Positions 1 to 7,774 of a stretch of DNA of 13,122 nucleotides are shown here, piece by piece (position 1 is the first letter of the stretch; the number at the start of each line of letters is the position of its first letter). The notes beneath the pieces were generated by a model, which was given only the letters and a program-made list of their open reading frames with translations, did no database searches and was not told the origin of the DNA. Source of the DNA: JBPCRW01 sp050996405. Its GTDB lineage: Bacteria; Acidobacteriota; Blastocatellia; Pyrinomonadales; Pyrinomonadaceae. The position numbers were made by a program, and so were the translations under genes. The DNA is taken from contig JBPCRW010000042.1 of the NCBI GenBank assembly GCA_050996405.1, positions 1 to 13,122 on the forward strand. Reading direction: 5' to 3'.

Positions 1-1345
1 TAAAGGCATTCTTCGCGTCAACATATTTTTCAGTCAGCAAATATGCGCGTCCGAGCAAATAATAATCTTCCGCGTCCGCTGCACTAGCGCCGTTCGCCGT
101 GATGTATTTCGACGGGTCGCGGTCAACATTGCGGCGATTGTCTTCAAAAGCCGAATACGGAATGTTCGGCGATTGCATTTCCGTTATTTTCGGTGTTTCC
201 TGAACAACCTGCTGCGGCTGCGGTTTAAAGAACAGAGAATATGCCGCCGCGACAATTACCGCGCAGACTAAAAGTCCTAAAACAAAACCGCCGATTAATT
301 TTCCGATGCCCGAATCGTTTCGCTCCGCCGCAAAAATTTTATCGCCCTTAACGGGTTGATAATTGCTTGTTTCCGCAATCTGCGAAACATTTTCATTATT
401 GAGATTTTCGCGCGTCTCGTTTGCCGGAATCGCAGCATGGTTGCCGCCGTCTAAAAAATTTTGCGTTTGAAAATTTTCGGTTGCCGGTATTTGTAAATTT
501 TGCGTCGGAATTTCCGCCGAATCGCCCGTCGCCGCGTGAGCAAAAGCCGCGTTGCCGACAACCGGCGAACGCGCCGTCGCAATCGTGTTTTCTTCCGCAT
601 CGAGATGCGCGGGTTCTCCGGCGACGCGCACAATTACCGCCGTCAGATTATCTTCCGCGCCGCGCTGGTAACAAACGTTTTTCATCTCGGCGCAAATTTC
701 CGCAGGCGAATTTTCTCCTTTCAAAAGCTCGCGGATTTCCGTGTCTTCGATGTGGCGCGTGATGCCGTCCGAACATAACAGAAACAAAGTGTTCGGCTCG
801 AACATAATTGTTTTCATATCAACCTGAACGGTCGTATCTGCGCCGAGCGCGCGGCTGATGACGTTTTTGCTCGGATGATACGCGGCTTGCACCGGAGTCA
901 TACGTCCGGCGCGAACTTCTTCTTCGACGACCGAATGATCCTGCGTTTCGCGGAAAAGATTTCCGCGCGCGTCAACTCGATAAAGACGCGAATCGCCGAC
1001 GTGACCAATGGTTGCGATGTTTCCGGCGACATGCAGCGCGACGATAGTCGTTGCCATCGTCGCTAACTGCGGCAAATCGTGCGACATCTGATAGATTGAT
1101 TCGTTGGCTTTTTCAATCGCCACGCGCATTAAATCTTCGACATCGCCGTGCGAATTAGCAAAGGCTTCGCCGAGCATTTCCGTCGCCATTTGTGAAGCGA
1201 CATCGCCCGCCTGCGCCCCGCCCACGCCGTCGGCGACGACAAACAAACCGTGCGCCGGAAGTTCCAGAAAAGAGTCTTCATTTTGCGGGCGTTTTTCGCT
1301 CAAACCTCTATCCGAAACAGCCGCCGATTGTATATTTTGCGTCAT
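1..1345 (-). CDS. pstP: Membrane-anchored PP2C-type Ser/Thr protein phosphatase (PstP-like), C-terminus cut by window edge
   Basis: It dephosphorylates phospho-Ser/Thr proteins and is the likely counterpart of the kinase at 6263-7771. The frame is open from the ATG at 1345 to the left edge (448 codons, no stop). The PP2C domain covers about residues 1-240. Metal-binding motifs are visible: RPQNED (D24), ADGVGG (D39-G40), GHVGDSRLYR, CSDGIT (D193) and EDNLTAVIVRV (D232). A low-complexity Asn/Glu/Thr-rich linker (about 245-345) follows, then one hydrophobic segment (about 350-372, beginning KLIGGFVLGLL), then an extracytoplasmic tail whose last visible part (YYLLGRAYLLTEKYVDAKNAF, near the edge) looks like the first helices of a TPR. 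A Shine-Dalgarno GGAG (minus strand, 1352-1355) lies 6 nt before the ATG, which supports this start. It is the last visible gene of the fhaA-pbpA-rodA-pstP run, 62 nt after rodA. The family call is firm. The symbol is by analogy with mycobacterial PstP, which also has a TM segment and an external domain. Confidence 0.93.
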   Translation of the reverse strand, partial: MTQNIQSAAVSDRGLSEKRPQNEDSFLELPAHGLFVVADGVGGAQAGDVASQMATEMLGEAFANSHGDVEDLMRVAIEKANESIYQMSHDLPQLATMATTIVALHVAGNIATIGHVGDSRLYRVDARGNLFRETQDHSVVEEEVRAGRMTPVQAAYHPSKNVISRALGADTTVQVDMKTIMFEPNTLFLLCSDGITRHIEDTEIRELLKGENSPAEICAEMKNVCYQRGAEDNLTAVIVRVAGEPAHLDAEENTIATARSPVVGNAAFAHAATGDSAEIPTQNLQIPATENFQTQNFLDGGNHAAIPANETRENLNNENVSQIAETSNYQPVKGDKIFAAERNDSGIGKLIGGFVLGLLVCAVIVAAAYSLFFKPQPQQVVQETPKITEMQSPNIPYSAFEDNRRNVDRDPSKYITANGASAADAEDYYLLGRAYLLTEKYVDAKNAF

Positions 1346-1365
1346 TCTTTTCTCCAAAAAATTTA

Positions 1366-1440
1366 GTTCAAAGTTTAAGATTTAAAGCTCAAAGCCGCAA
1401 CTCAAAATTAACTTTGAACCTTGAACTCGGAACTTTGAAC
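1366..1440 (-). repeat. Heptameric GTT-repeat spanning the rodA 3' end and rodA-pstP gap
   Basis: Read on the minus strand from 1440 to 1406, five consecutive 7-mers start with GTT: GTTCAAA, GTTCCGA, GTTCAAG, GTTCAAA, GTTAATT. The rodA stop codon lies in the fifth unit. Because 3 x 7 nt is 7 codons, the repeat encodes the short peptide repeat VQSSEFK-VQS at the RodA C-terminus. An inverted copy of the 10-mer (plus strand GTTCAAAGTT at 1366-1375 against AACTTTGAAC at 1410-1419 and 1431-1440) allows a hairpin in the gap. There is no U-tract, so I do not call a terminator. Confidence 0.7.
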
Positions 1441-3099
1441 CTGTTCAACGCTTACGTCCAAAGCGTTGCGATGCGAAAAAGCCATCAGCATTCCGAGCAT
1501 GATAAAACTCGTCACCAGACTAAATCCGCCGTGACTGACGAACGGCAGCGTGATGCCGGTCATCGGCAGCGCGCGCGTGATGCCGCCCATATTAACAAGT
1601 GCCTGAAAGCCGATAAATGCCGTTAGTCCGGCGCAGCAAAGTTTGCCGAACATATCGCGCGCGTCAAGTGCCGTGCGAATGCCCACGCCGACAAACGTTA
1701 TCAGCGCAAAGGTTACCAACAAACCGCCGAAAAGTCCAAGTTCTTCGCCGATTGCCGCGTAAATATAATCTGAATCGGCAACCGGAATCAATTCGACATA
1801 ACCCAATCCCAAACCGCGCCCCGTCACGCCGCCCGAAGCCAGCCCGAAAGTCGCCTGCGCCGGTTGAAACGCGAGAATATCAAACCACGCATCGACGTTG
1901 ATTGATTTTTGCAAATTCGGGTCTTCTTCGAGCATCTGCGGCAGATTCGGATTTTTCTTGACCAAATCGGCGTAATAAGCGTCGTAATCTTTTTTCCACC
2001 AATCGGTGTCCGGGTCAGGCGGGTCGAAACCGTCAAGCCACAAATGAAAACGCTGCTGAATCCGGTTCGGCAAAATCTTTTTGACGGGCGCGGCAAGCGT
2101 CGGCAGCAACGGAATTTTTTCCTGTGTTTTTTCGGGCAGTGCGCCGACGACTAAAATACTAACCAGCAAAACGACGCTGCCGATTAAAACAAATCTCTGC
2201 GGAAGCCGCCGCACGGCAATTAAATAAAGCGTGACATAAACCGCGCTGAAAACCATCATCTGCCCGAAATCTTTTAAAACAAAAAACGGAACGAACGGCA
2301 TCATCGCCATAAAAAGAAGCGGCACGACATCTTTGGCTCGCGGAACGCCCCAATAAGTCCGCGCCAGATTGTTATACAGAACTGCCAGCACCGCCGCAAA
2401 GCCAATCAGAAACGGAACTTTCGCCAGTTCCCAGGGCGTCATATTGCCGAGTGTTTTTCCGGCGCGCGAAGTAATCGCCGCGAGCAGTAGCGGAACGAGC
2501 GTCAAAAGAACAATCGCAAAACCGTTGCGCTGTAAAAACGCCAGAAAATCTTCGCGCGTAAAAGCGTAAAACGCGCCGACGAAACAGAAAATGGCGAAAA
2601 TCGGAATCAACGTCCGCCCCGAAAAAACTACTCCAAATAATGAATCGTTGACGGCAGGGCGCGGCGACTCCGAGTCCAAATCAACCGGCGACGGCGGCGA
2701 CGGCGGCAAACCCATCATCTGTTTTTTCTCCGCCGAATAATTTTCCTGAATGTAGTGCATCTGCGCGGTTTCGATTTTCGCCTGCCGCGCTTCGGCTTTT
2801 TGTTCTCTGGAAACATATTCAGGGTCGCTGAACAGGCGATACTGCACGGTTAAACCGATTGAAAAAAGCAACACGGCAGAAGTGTAAAGCGTCCAGTTTC
2901 CCTTGAATTTAAAAAAGCGCGTCAGAAAAATCGGCAAAATCGTGAGAACAAAAAGCAGTCCGAGATTTCTATATGCCGTCAATTCAGAAGTTTCGTAACC
3001 GCGAATCAACGCGCCGTAATGAATCGAATAATGCGCGATTGCCGTTAAAACTAAAATTAACAGCAAAATAAAAATATGCGATGACGGGCGGTTTTTCAT
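1408..3099 (-). CDS. rodA: RodA/FtsW/SpoVE-family peptidoglycan glycosyltransferase with extra loops
   Basis: This SEDS protein polymerises lipid II into glycan strands in the cytoplasmic membrane, working with a class B PBP, here encoded just upstream. It has 563 residues from the ATG at 3099 and about ten hydrophobic segments. Family landmarks are PWELAK (about 222-227), KDFGQ (about 276-280), SGGVTGRGLGLG (about 422-433), the SDYIYAAIGEELG block with the probable catalytic Asp (D444, matching the Asp of TDFIFA in other RodAs) and the C-terminal MTGITLPFVSHGG. It is about 170 residues longer than a typical RodA because of two hydrophilic additions: a charged, proline-rich loop at about 91-152 and an acidic, aromatic insertion at about 359-410 in the large extracellular loop. 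An in-frame ATG at 3144 would add 15 residues translated from heptamer repeat DNA, so I prefer 3099. FtsW is possible, but the neighbouring PBP and locus type favour RodA. Confidence 0.92.
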   Translation of the reverse strand: MKNRPSSHIFILLLILVLTAIAHYSIHYGALIRGYETSELTAYRNLGLLFVLTILPIFLTRFFKFKGNWTLYTSAVLLFSIGLTVQYRLFSDPEYVSREQKAEARQAKIETAQMHYIQENYSAEKKQMMGLPPSPPSPVDLDSESPRPAVNDSLFGVVFSGRTLIPIFAIFCFVGAFYAFTREDFLAFLQRNGFAIVLLTLVPLLLAAITSRAGKTLGNMTPWELAKVPFLIGFAAVLAVLYNNLARTYWGVPRAKDVVPLLFMAMMPFVPFFVLKDFGQMMVFSAVYVTLYLIAVRRLPQRFVLIGSVVLLVSILVVGALPEKTQEKIPLLPTLAAPVKKILPNRIQQRFHLWLDGFDPPDPDTDWWKKDYDAYYADLVKKNPNLPQMLEEDPNLQKSINVDAWFDILAFQPAQATFGLASGGVTGRGLGLGYVELIPVADSDYIYAAIGEELGLFGGLLVTFALITFVGVGIRTALDARDMFGKLCCAGLTAFIGFQALVNMGGITRALPMTGITLPFVSHGGFSLVTSFIMLGMLMAFSHRNALDVSVEQVQSSEFKVQS

Positions 3100-3100
3100 A

Positions 3101-3151
3101 AATGCAAAATTCAAAACTTTAAAAATGCAAAATGCAAAATGCAAAGTGCGA
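3101..3151. repeat. AATGCAA heptamer tandem repeat in pbpA-rodA gap
   Basis: Three exact AATGCAA units (3124-3144) plus a variant AGTGCGA (3145-3151) are in tandem. A second cluster, AATGCAA plus AATTCAA (3101-3114), lies slightly out of phase. Together they fill nearly the whole 59-nt gap between pbpA and rodA. No promoter or terminator is recognisable. Confidence 0.75.
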
Positions 3152-3158
3152 AACGTTT

Positions 3159-5072
3159 TTATCTTCTTCTTTTCGGCGCGATGTTTTGTGTTTTCGGCGT
3201 TTGTGCTTTCGGTTTGTATTGCTCGCCCAAAAGTCCGAGTTCGCGGGCTTTCATAATCACGTTAACGGCAATCGGCGCGGCGACTTTCGCGCCGTAGCCC
3301 GCGCCTTCGACGACGACCGAAATCGCCAGTTGCGGATTTTCGAGCGGCGCGATGCAGATAAACCAACTGTCGGTTCTCTCATACATCTGCGGAAAAGTTT
3401 TATCAATCAAATTGCCGTTTTCGTCTTTCACTTTGCGCGTAAAAGTTTTCAGCTTGCCGGTTTTTTCGTCATACAGCAAAGCCTCTTTTTCCGCCGTTCC
3501 GGTTTTACCGCCGACGCGAATTCCCGTTTCCGCCATCCGCGAAAAAACAGTGGTCGCCGTGCCGCCCGGTTCTTCCGTGACGGTTGACATAATGTCACGA
3601 ATCGCCGAAGCCTGCTGCGGCGATAAAACCTGCGCGAAGGCTTGCGGCGCGAGGTCGGCTTCGATTTTCGGCTTCATCAAATTGCCCTGCATATTCGCCG
3701 GAATCGCGGCAATCAAAGCCATCTGAAACGGTGTCATTTGTCCGGCGTAACCCTGCCCCATTCCTTCCAAACCAATGTCGTAAAGCGAAATTCCTTTGCC
3801 CGTGACAATCGTCGAACGCTGCGGCGCGAGTGCGTTGGCGATGCGTTTATTGCTCGTGTTCCAGATGTCTGGAAAAAATCCCTGCGTGACGGCTTCTTCG
3901 GGTGTGTCAACCGGCGCGATGCCGACGAGATTCGCCGTTTCGCGCAGGCGGTCGCGTCCTAAATCAATGCCGAGTTGGGCGAAAAATTGATTGCTCGAAA
4001 CTTTGTAAGCGTCCGTAATTCCCTTTTCGTCACAGCCGCCGTCGCACGCGCCCGTGACGACTCCGTTTTCGTAATGCTGCGTCGCGTCAACAATCGGGCG
4101 CGAGCCTTTGGTCGGAATAAATCCTTCGGGAAAACTCGAAAATCTGGCGTTTTCTTTTTCGGCACGAAAGGCGGACATCATCGTAAAAGTCTTAAATGTC
4201 GAGCCGGGCGTGTAGTATTCGCGGGTGGCTCGACTCAAAAGCGGCTTGTTCATTTTGTCGCCTTCGAGTTTCAAATAACCGTCCAAATCTCGCGCGTCCG
4301 ACAAATTAAAAGACGGGTTGGAATACATCGCCAAAACGTCGCCCGTCTGCGGATTCAAAACGACAATCGCGCCTTTTTTTCCGTCAAGCTGCTGCGCTAA
4401 ATATGCCTGCAAATCGCGGTCAATCGTCACGCGCACATCTTTTTGTTCTTCTTCGGGACGTTTAATTTTTGTTAAAATTTCCCACGCCGACGGCATCGAG
4501 TCGGCTTGCTGTTTATACAAAGTCCGTTCGAGTCCGGGCGTGCCGCGTTCCGTTCCCAAGAGATGCGCCATTTCTCTTTCGAGCGCGTAGGTTCTCGTAA
4601 TCGAGCCGTCCGGCTCGTGCCTGTAATACGCCAGAGAATTTGTGAGTTTGCCCGTGCGGTCAAGCATCCAGCCTCTTAAACTTGCGGCGTTCGTTCGCCG
4701 ATTTCGCAAATCCTTATAACTTAAAGCCTGAAACTGCTCGTTATTTTCGTCGGCGTAAAGCGTCCAATAAACGTGAAAACCATAGACGAAAAACGCGAGC
4801 AAAATAAAGACGATTTGCCAGACGCGCAAACTGCGGTCGGCGATAGTTTTACCGATTTTCCTTTTAACTTCCTTCGGCAAATTTTCTTCAAACGCGAAAT
4901 GCGGGCGCAGATTTCGGATGAACGAAAGCAGCAAAAAGACAATCAAAACGCCAACGCCGATGAGGTAAATGATACTCAAACCCGCCGGAGTTCGTTCTAA
5001 AACCTGACTGCCGAAAAGATTTTCCGGTTTCAATTTTTGCCAGTCGAATTGCAGTAGAAAAAGGTAAATCAT
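3159..5072 (-). CDS. pbpA: Class B penicillin-binding protein, transpeptidase (PBP2/PbpA-like)
   Basis: It cross-links peptidoglycan stem peptides outside the cytoplasmic membrane and is the expected partner of the adjacent RodA. The protein has 637 residues. The transpeptidase motifs are complete and in order: SxxK as S291-TFK (within PGSTFKTFT), SxN around S359-S360-N361 (KVSSNQF), and KTG at 523-525 (GGKTGTAEK). A short N-terminal pedestal region lies at about 110-215 and the catalytic domain at about 230-610. The C-terminus ends in a basic tail (PKRRR). Unlike standard PBP2/FtsI, with one membrane anchor, it has two hydrophobic segments (about 31-52 and 84-105) joined by a charged, probably cytoplasmic loop. 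No clear Shine-Dalgarno precedes the ATG at 5072. It lies 51 nt after the FHA gene and 59 nt before rodA, so it is probably co-transcribed. Class B PBP is certain; elongation versus division role is inferred from the RodA partner. Confidence 0.95.
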   Translation of the reverse strand: MIYLFLLQFDWQKLKPENLFGSQVLERTPAGLSIIYLIGVGVLIVFLLLSFIRNLRPHFAFEENLPKEVKRKIGKTIADRSLRVWQIVFILLAFFVYGFHVYWTLYADENNEQFQALSYKDLRNRRTNAASLRGWMLDRTGKLTNSLAYYRHEPDGSITRTYALEREMAHLLGTERGTPGLERTLYKQQADSMPSAWEILTKIKRPEEEQKDVRVTIDRDLQAYLAQQLDGKKGAIVVLNPQTGDVLAMYSNPSFNLSDARDLDGYLKLEGDKMNKPLLSRATREYYTPGSTFKTFTMMSAFRAEKENARFSSFPEGFIPTKGSRPIVDATQHYENGVVTGACDGGCDEKGITDAYKVSSNQFFAQLGIDLGRDRLRETANLVGIAPVDTPEEAVTQGFFPDIWNTSNKRIANALAPQRSTIVTGKGISLYDIGLEGMGQGYAGQMTPFQMALIAAIPANMQGNLMKPKIEADLAPQAFAQVLSPQQASAIRDIMSTVTEEPGGTATTVFSRMAETGIRVGGKTGTAEKEALLYDEKTGKLKTFTRKVKDENGNLIDKTFPQMYERTDSWFICIAPLENPQLAISVVVEGAGYGAKVAAPIAVNVIMKARELGLLGEQYKPKAQTPKTQNIAPKRRR

Positions 5073-5123
5073 ATTTCAAAATCAATTCTGAACTTTCACA
5101 AAATTCCAAAAATTAAAAACGTT

Positions 5124-6083
5124 TTATTCGTCGTTCGGTTTGATGCGGATAATATTTTGTGTTTGGACGAATTCATTTTCGTCTGGAAAGTTTTCATTCG
5201 TTTTAAATTCGTCATTTGCCGTCAAATCTTCGCGCGTGACGAATTCGGTTTGTTTCGGCGCGCGCCGCAGAAAAACTTCAACGTCGCCGAATTTTATTTT
5301 ATCGTCGCCGCCAATCGAATAAGCCCCGCCGTAAGCAATACGTTCGTTGCCGAGATATGTTCCGTTGGTCGAGCCGGTGTCGGCAACGAGCAGTTTATTT
5401 TCCGCGTTGACAAACAATGTGGCGTGAATTTTGGAAACGCTTGAGTCGTCAATCGTCAAATCGTTTTCGCGCGTTCTGCCGACGCTCAAACGCTTGCCTT
5501 TCGGAAAATTTAAAACGACGCTTTTCTGCTTGTCGCCGACGGTGAATTCGGCGACAAAATTTTCGCCGACCTCTTCGGTTTGATTATTTTCGGGAAGCAG
5601 ATGTTCTTTCGTCATTTCCGGCACGGCGACTTTTATCGCCGCTTCGCCGTCAGTATCTGCCGCTTCGTCGAAACTCGCCGTCAATCTCACGCCTTCGGTA
5701 AAATAATCGGATTTGACTTCGATTTTTAAAGGCGCGTAGGTGTGATAACGATTGTCGTTGATGTGGTCAATCGCCGCCGTCAGCAGTTCGTTTTCGAGTT
5801 TTTTAAAATCATCCGCCGCGTCGGTCGAAAATTTATTCCATTGCATTTTGAGTTTGATGATGTGCGGCACGAATTTGCCGCGCGCGCCTAAATCCGCGAC
5901 CTCAGAATCAAGCAGTTTTTTCAGCCGTTCGACGAGTTCGCTGGTTGCCAGACTGCTCGACGGTTTCCAGTTTCTGCCCGTAAATTTGTCGAAAGTGTCG
6001 CCGAGTCTGGTCAAAATGCCGCGCACAAACCAATCGGGCGAAAAAGTTCTTTTTATTTCCGGCAATTTATTTTCTTCAGACAT
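5124..6083 (-). CDS. FhaA-like protein: DUF3662 N-terminal domain plus C-terminal FHA domain
   Basis: This is a probable cytoplasmic adaptor that binds phosphothreonine proteins made by the neighbouring kinase. It has 319 residues with no signal peptide or TM segment. The N-terminal part (about 15-135) resembles DUF3662 (FhaA N-terminal domain). The FHA domain (about 196-272) keeps the phosphopeptide-binding residues: G202-R203 in SVGRTREND, S217 and H220 in SSVSKIHA, and STNGT (238-242, with N240). An acidic Asn/Glu-rich tail (about 280-310) follows. In Mycobacterium, FhaA sits at the equivalent locus and links PknB signalling to wall synthesis; a similar role here is inferred. It is the first gene of the minus-strand run, divergent from the kinase. 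A GGAG directly abuts the ATG, too close to be a normal ribosome site, so the start is probable but not proved by its RBS. Confidence 0.88.
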   Translation of the reverse strand: MSEENKLPEIKRTFSPDWFVRGILTRLGDTFDKFTGRNWKPSSSLATSELVERLKKLLDSEVADLGARGKFVPHIIKLKMQWNKFSTDAADDFKKLENELLTAAIDHINDNRYHTYAPLKIEVKSDYFTEGVRLTASFDEAADTDGEAAIKVAVPEMTKEHLLPENNQTEEVGENFVAEFTVGDKQKSVVLNFPKGKRLSVGRTRENDLTIDDSSVSKIHATLFVNAENKLLVADTGSTNGTYLGNERIAYGGAYSIGGDDKIKFGDVEVFLRRAPKQTEFVTREDLTANDEFKTNENFPDENEFVQTQNIIRIKPNDE

Positions 6084-6100
6084 CTCCGAAATGATTACGA

Positions 6101-6113
6101 AAAACGGCGTTTT
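6101..6113. promoter_or_regulatory. 13-bp dyad AAAACG-G-CGTTTT
   Basis: This is a perfect 6-bp inverted repeat around one central base, in the probable 5' leader of the FHA gene, about 18 bp from its start codon. It could be a protein-binding site or chance; nothing identifies a regulator. Confidence 0.25.
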
Positions 6114-6139
6114 AAGTTCCGCGAATGTGCCGCCATTTT

Positions 6140-6152
6140 AACCGAATCGGTT
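6140..6152. promoter_or_regulatory. 13-bp dyad AACCGA-A-TCGGTT touching the candidate -10
   Basis: This is a perfect 6-bp inverted repeat with one central base. It starts at the last base of the candidate minus-strand -10 (6135-6140) and extends into its spacer. A dyad there would suit a repressor operator for the wall-synthesis operon. The placement is seen; the function is inferred. Confidence 0.3.
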
Positions 6153-6262
6153 GACGAATGAAAGCAGAAATTTCGCGCTTTGAACTTTGATTTTTTTATA
6201 TCGTATCAATTTTGTTGGTGAACTCCGAAATTTTAATGTAGCATTTATTTACCGAATCGAAG

Positions 6263-7771
6263 ATGAAAGAACTTGCCTTGCAAAATTGTCGGCTCGACGG
6301 GCGATACGACGTTCAAGAATTGTTGGGACGCGGCAGCTACGCGGAGATTTATGTCGCCCGCGATATTCTCGCTTCGCCTCAATCGCCGCATAGTTTTGTT
6401 GTCATTAAAGCCTTAAACGTTTTTATGCGAAATGATTTGGACGCGGATTTGGAACGAACGCTCGTGGAAAATTTTCAGAACGAAGCGATTGCGCTCGACC
6501 GCGTGCGCCATCCGAATATCATCAGCCGTCTCGGACACGGCACGGCGAAAGATTTGCGCGGCACGGTTTTTCATTATCTGGTGCTGGAATATCTGCCGGG
6601 CGGCGATTTGGCAAAGGCTTGCGGGCGACAGGGTTTGCCGCTCGAAACGGCTCTGGAATATCTCGAACAAGTCTGCGCCGGACTCGCCTTCGCGCATTCC
6701 AAAGGCGTGATTCACCGCGACATCAAACCGCAAAATTTACTTTTAACCCGCGACCGCCAGACCGTCAAAATCGCGGATTTCGGCGTGGCGCGAATCACGC
6801 TGGAAAACGATTCGCCGATTACGCGCGTCGGCACAAACGTTTATGCGCCGCCCGAACATTCTCCGAATTTCACAGGCGACGAAAATGTGATGACCGTCAC
6901 GAAATTAACGCCCGCCGCAGACATTTATTCGCTGGCAAAATCCGCTTATGTTTTGGTGTCGGGCGAATCGCCCCGAAAATTTTCAAACGCCGCGATTTCA
7001 GATTTACCCGATTCGATTCGCGGCAAAAGTTGGGCAAACGAATTTTTGCGCGTGCTGCGGCGGGCGACGCAGAGCAATCCGCAAGACCGTTATCAAACGG
7101 TCAACGATTTTTGGAAGGATTTAGGCAAAGTAAAATTGTTTGCCGAGCCGGAAGAAACCGAAACCGAAGTTTCGACGCGCCCGCATCCGCTTCCGCAGCC
7201 TTCGATAAGCGAAGGTTTTTCGCCGATTGCCCCGATTATTCCGCGATTTAATACGTCGCGTGATTTGAAATTTAAAAATGGGACTTTGCAGGAAAATAAT
7301 CCGCGTCTGGTCGTTAAAATTGACGGCGAAAAACAATTTCAGCCGAGTCCGCAGCCGCGCCTGCCCGAACCCGTCAAAACTTCTACAATTGATAATCCGC
7401 CGAACGCAAAAGCGATTCAAAGACGTAAATCTGCGAGACGCGCGGCAGTCTATTTGATTTTGCTGGCACTCTTTGCGGGCGCGCTTTTCGCCATGCAGAA
7501 TTATATGCGTAATCATAGGGTTCTGCCGGAAATTTCCAACCCGTTTAAAAAGCCCGAAGGCGTGGCGATTCAGGATATAAATCTGCGTCCGACGGCGGGC
7601 GTGGAAAATTCGCCGGTCGGTCTCGTGCCGAAAGGGTCGCGCGTTCGCATTGTCAATTCCAAAGATAACTGGTATGAAATTGATGTGACGGAATTTAATC
7701 CGGCAAAGGCGAATCCAACCGATGCCGAACACGGCTGGGTGAATAAACGGTATATTGACGTTCAAGAATAA
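6263..7771 (+). CDS. Transmembrane Ser/Thr protein kinase (PknB-type catalytic domain) with extracytoplasmic SH3b domain
   Basis: This Hanks-type kinase phosphorylates Ser/Thr on cytoplasmic targets, probably the FHA proteins and wall enzymes encoded beside it. It has 502 residues. The catalytic domain covers about 15-290: glycine loop LGRGSYAEIY (21-30), ATP-binding Lys K49, helix-C Glu E74, HRDIKPQN (151-158, catalytic D153), DFG (172-174) and an APPE form of APE (195-198). All essential residues are present. T187 and T191 are candidate activation-loop phosphosites. A Pro-rich juxtamembrane linker (about 295-390) ends in basic RRKSARR, followed by one TM helix (about 395-411) and an SH3b-like domain (about 433-500: INLRPTAG, LVPKGSRVRIV, GWVNKRYI). 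Actinobacterial and Firmicute PknB-type kinases usually carry PASTA repeats here, so the external ligand probably differs. It is divergent from the FHA/PBP/RodA/PP2C run and upstream of a second FHA gene. Confidence 0.94.
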   Translation: MKELALQNCRLDGRYDVQELLGRGSYAEIYVARDILASPQSPHSFVVIKALNVFMRNDLDADLERTLVENFQNEAIALDRVRHPNIISRLGHGTAKDLRGTVFHYLVLEYLPGGDLAKACGRQGLPLETALEYLEQVCAGLAFAHSKGVIHRDIKPQNLLLTRDRQTVKIADFGVARITLENDSPITRVGTNVYAPPEHSPNFTGDENVMTVTKLTPAADIYSLAKSAYVLVSGESPRKFSNAAISDLPDSIRGKSWANEFLRVLRRATQSNPQDRYQTVNDFWKDLGKVKLFAEPEETETEVSTRPHPLPQPSISEGFSPIAPIIPRFNTSRDLKFKNGTLQENNPRLVVKIDGEKQFQPSPQPRLPEPVKTSTIDNPPNAKAIQRRKSARRAAVYLILLALFAGALFAMQNYMRNHRVLPEISNPFKKPEGVAIQDINLRPTAGVENSPVGLVPKGSRVRIVNSKDNWYEIDVTEFNPAKANPTDAEHGWVNKRYIDVQE

Positions 7772-7774
7772 ACT

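Larger units (their letters stand above)
6084..6262. promoter_or_regulatory. Divergent promoter region between the FHA/PBP/RodA/PP2C run and the kinase
   Basis: This 179-bp gap must drive both directions unless read-through occurs. For the minus strand, TAAAAT (6135-6140) is a good -10 match, about 50 nt before the FHA start, with only a poor -35 (TTTCAT, 6158-6163). For the plus strand, TTGAAC (6180-6185) and TATCAA (6204-6209), 18 nt apart, are the best but weak pair. Two 13-bp dyads lie on the FHA side and are listed separately. Promoters are by eye only. Confidence 0.45.

Noticed and set aside
421..1626. Several plus-strand open frames over the left end
   Set aside because: They overlap the antisense PP2C gene, whose catalytic motifs are complete; their Arg/Pro/Ser-rich products look like shadows.
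3100..3144. Longer RodA start at 3144
   Set aside because: The extra 15 residues are translated from the AATGCAA repeat and precede a normal N-terminus (MKNRPSSH), so the shorter form is more likely.
7121..7765. Long minus-strand open frame (214 codons) opposite the kinase C-terminal half
   Set aside because: It lies wholly antisense to a gene with clear domains; its product is rich in Arg/Ile/Phe with no motif, as expected of a shadow frame.
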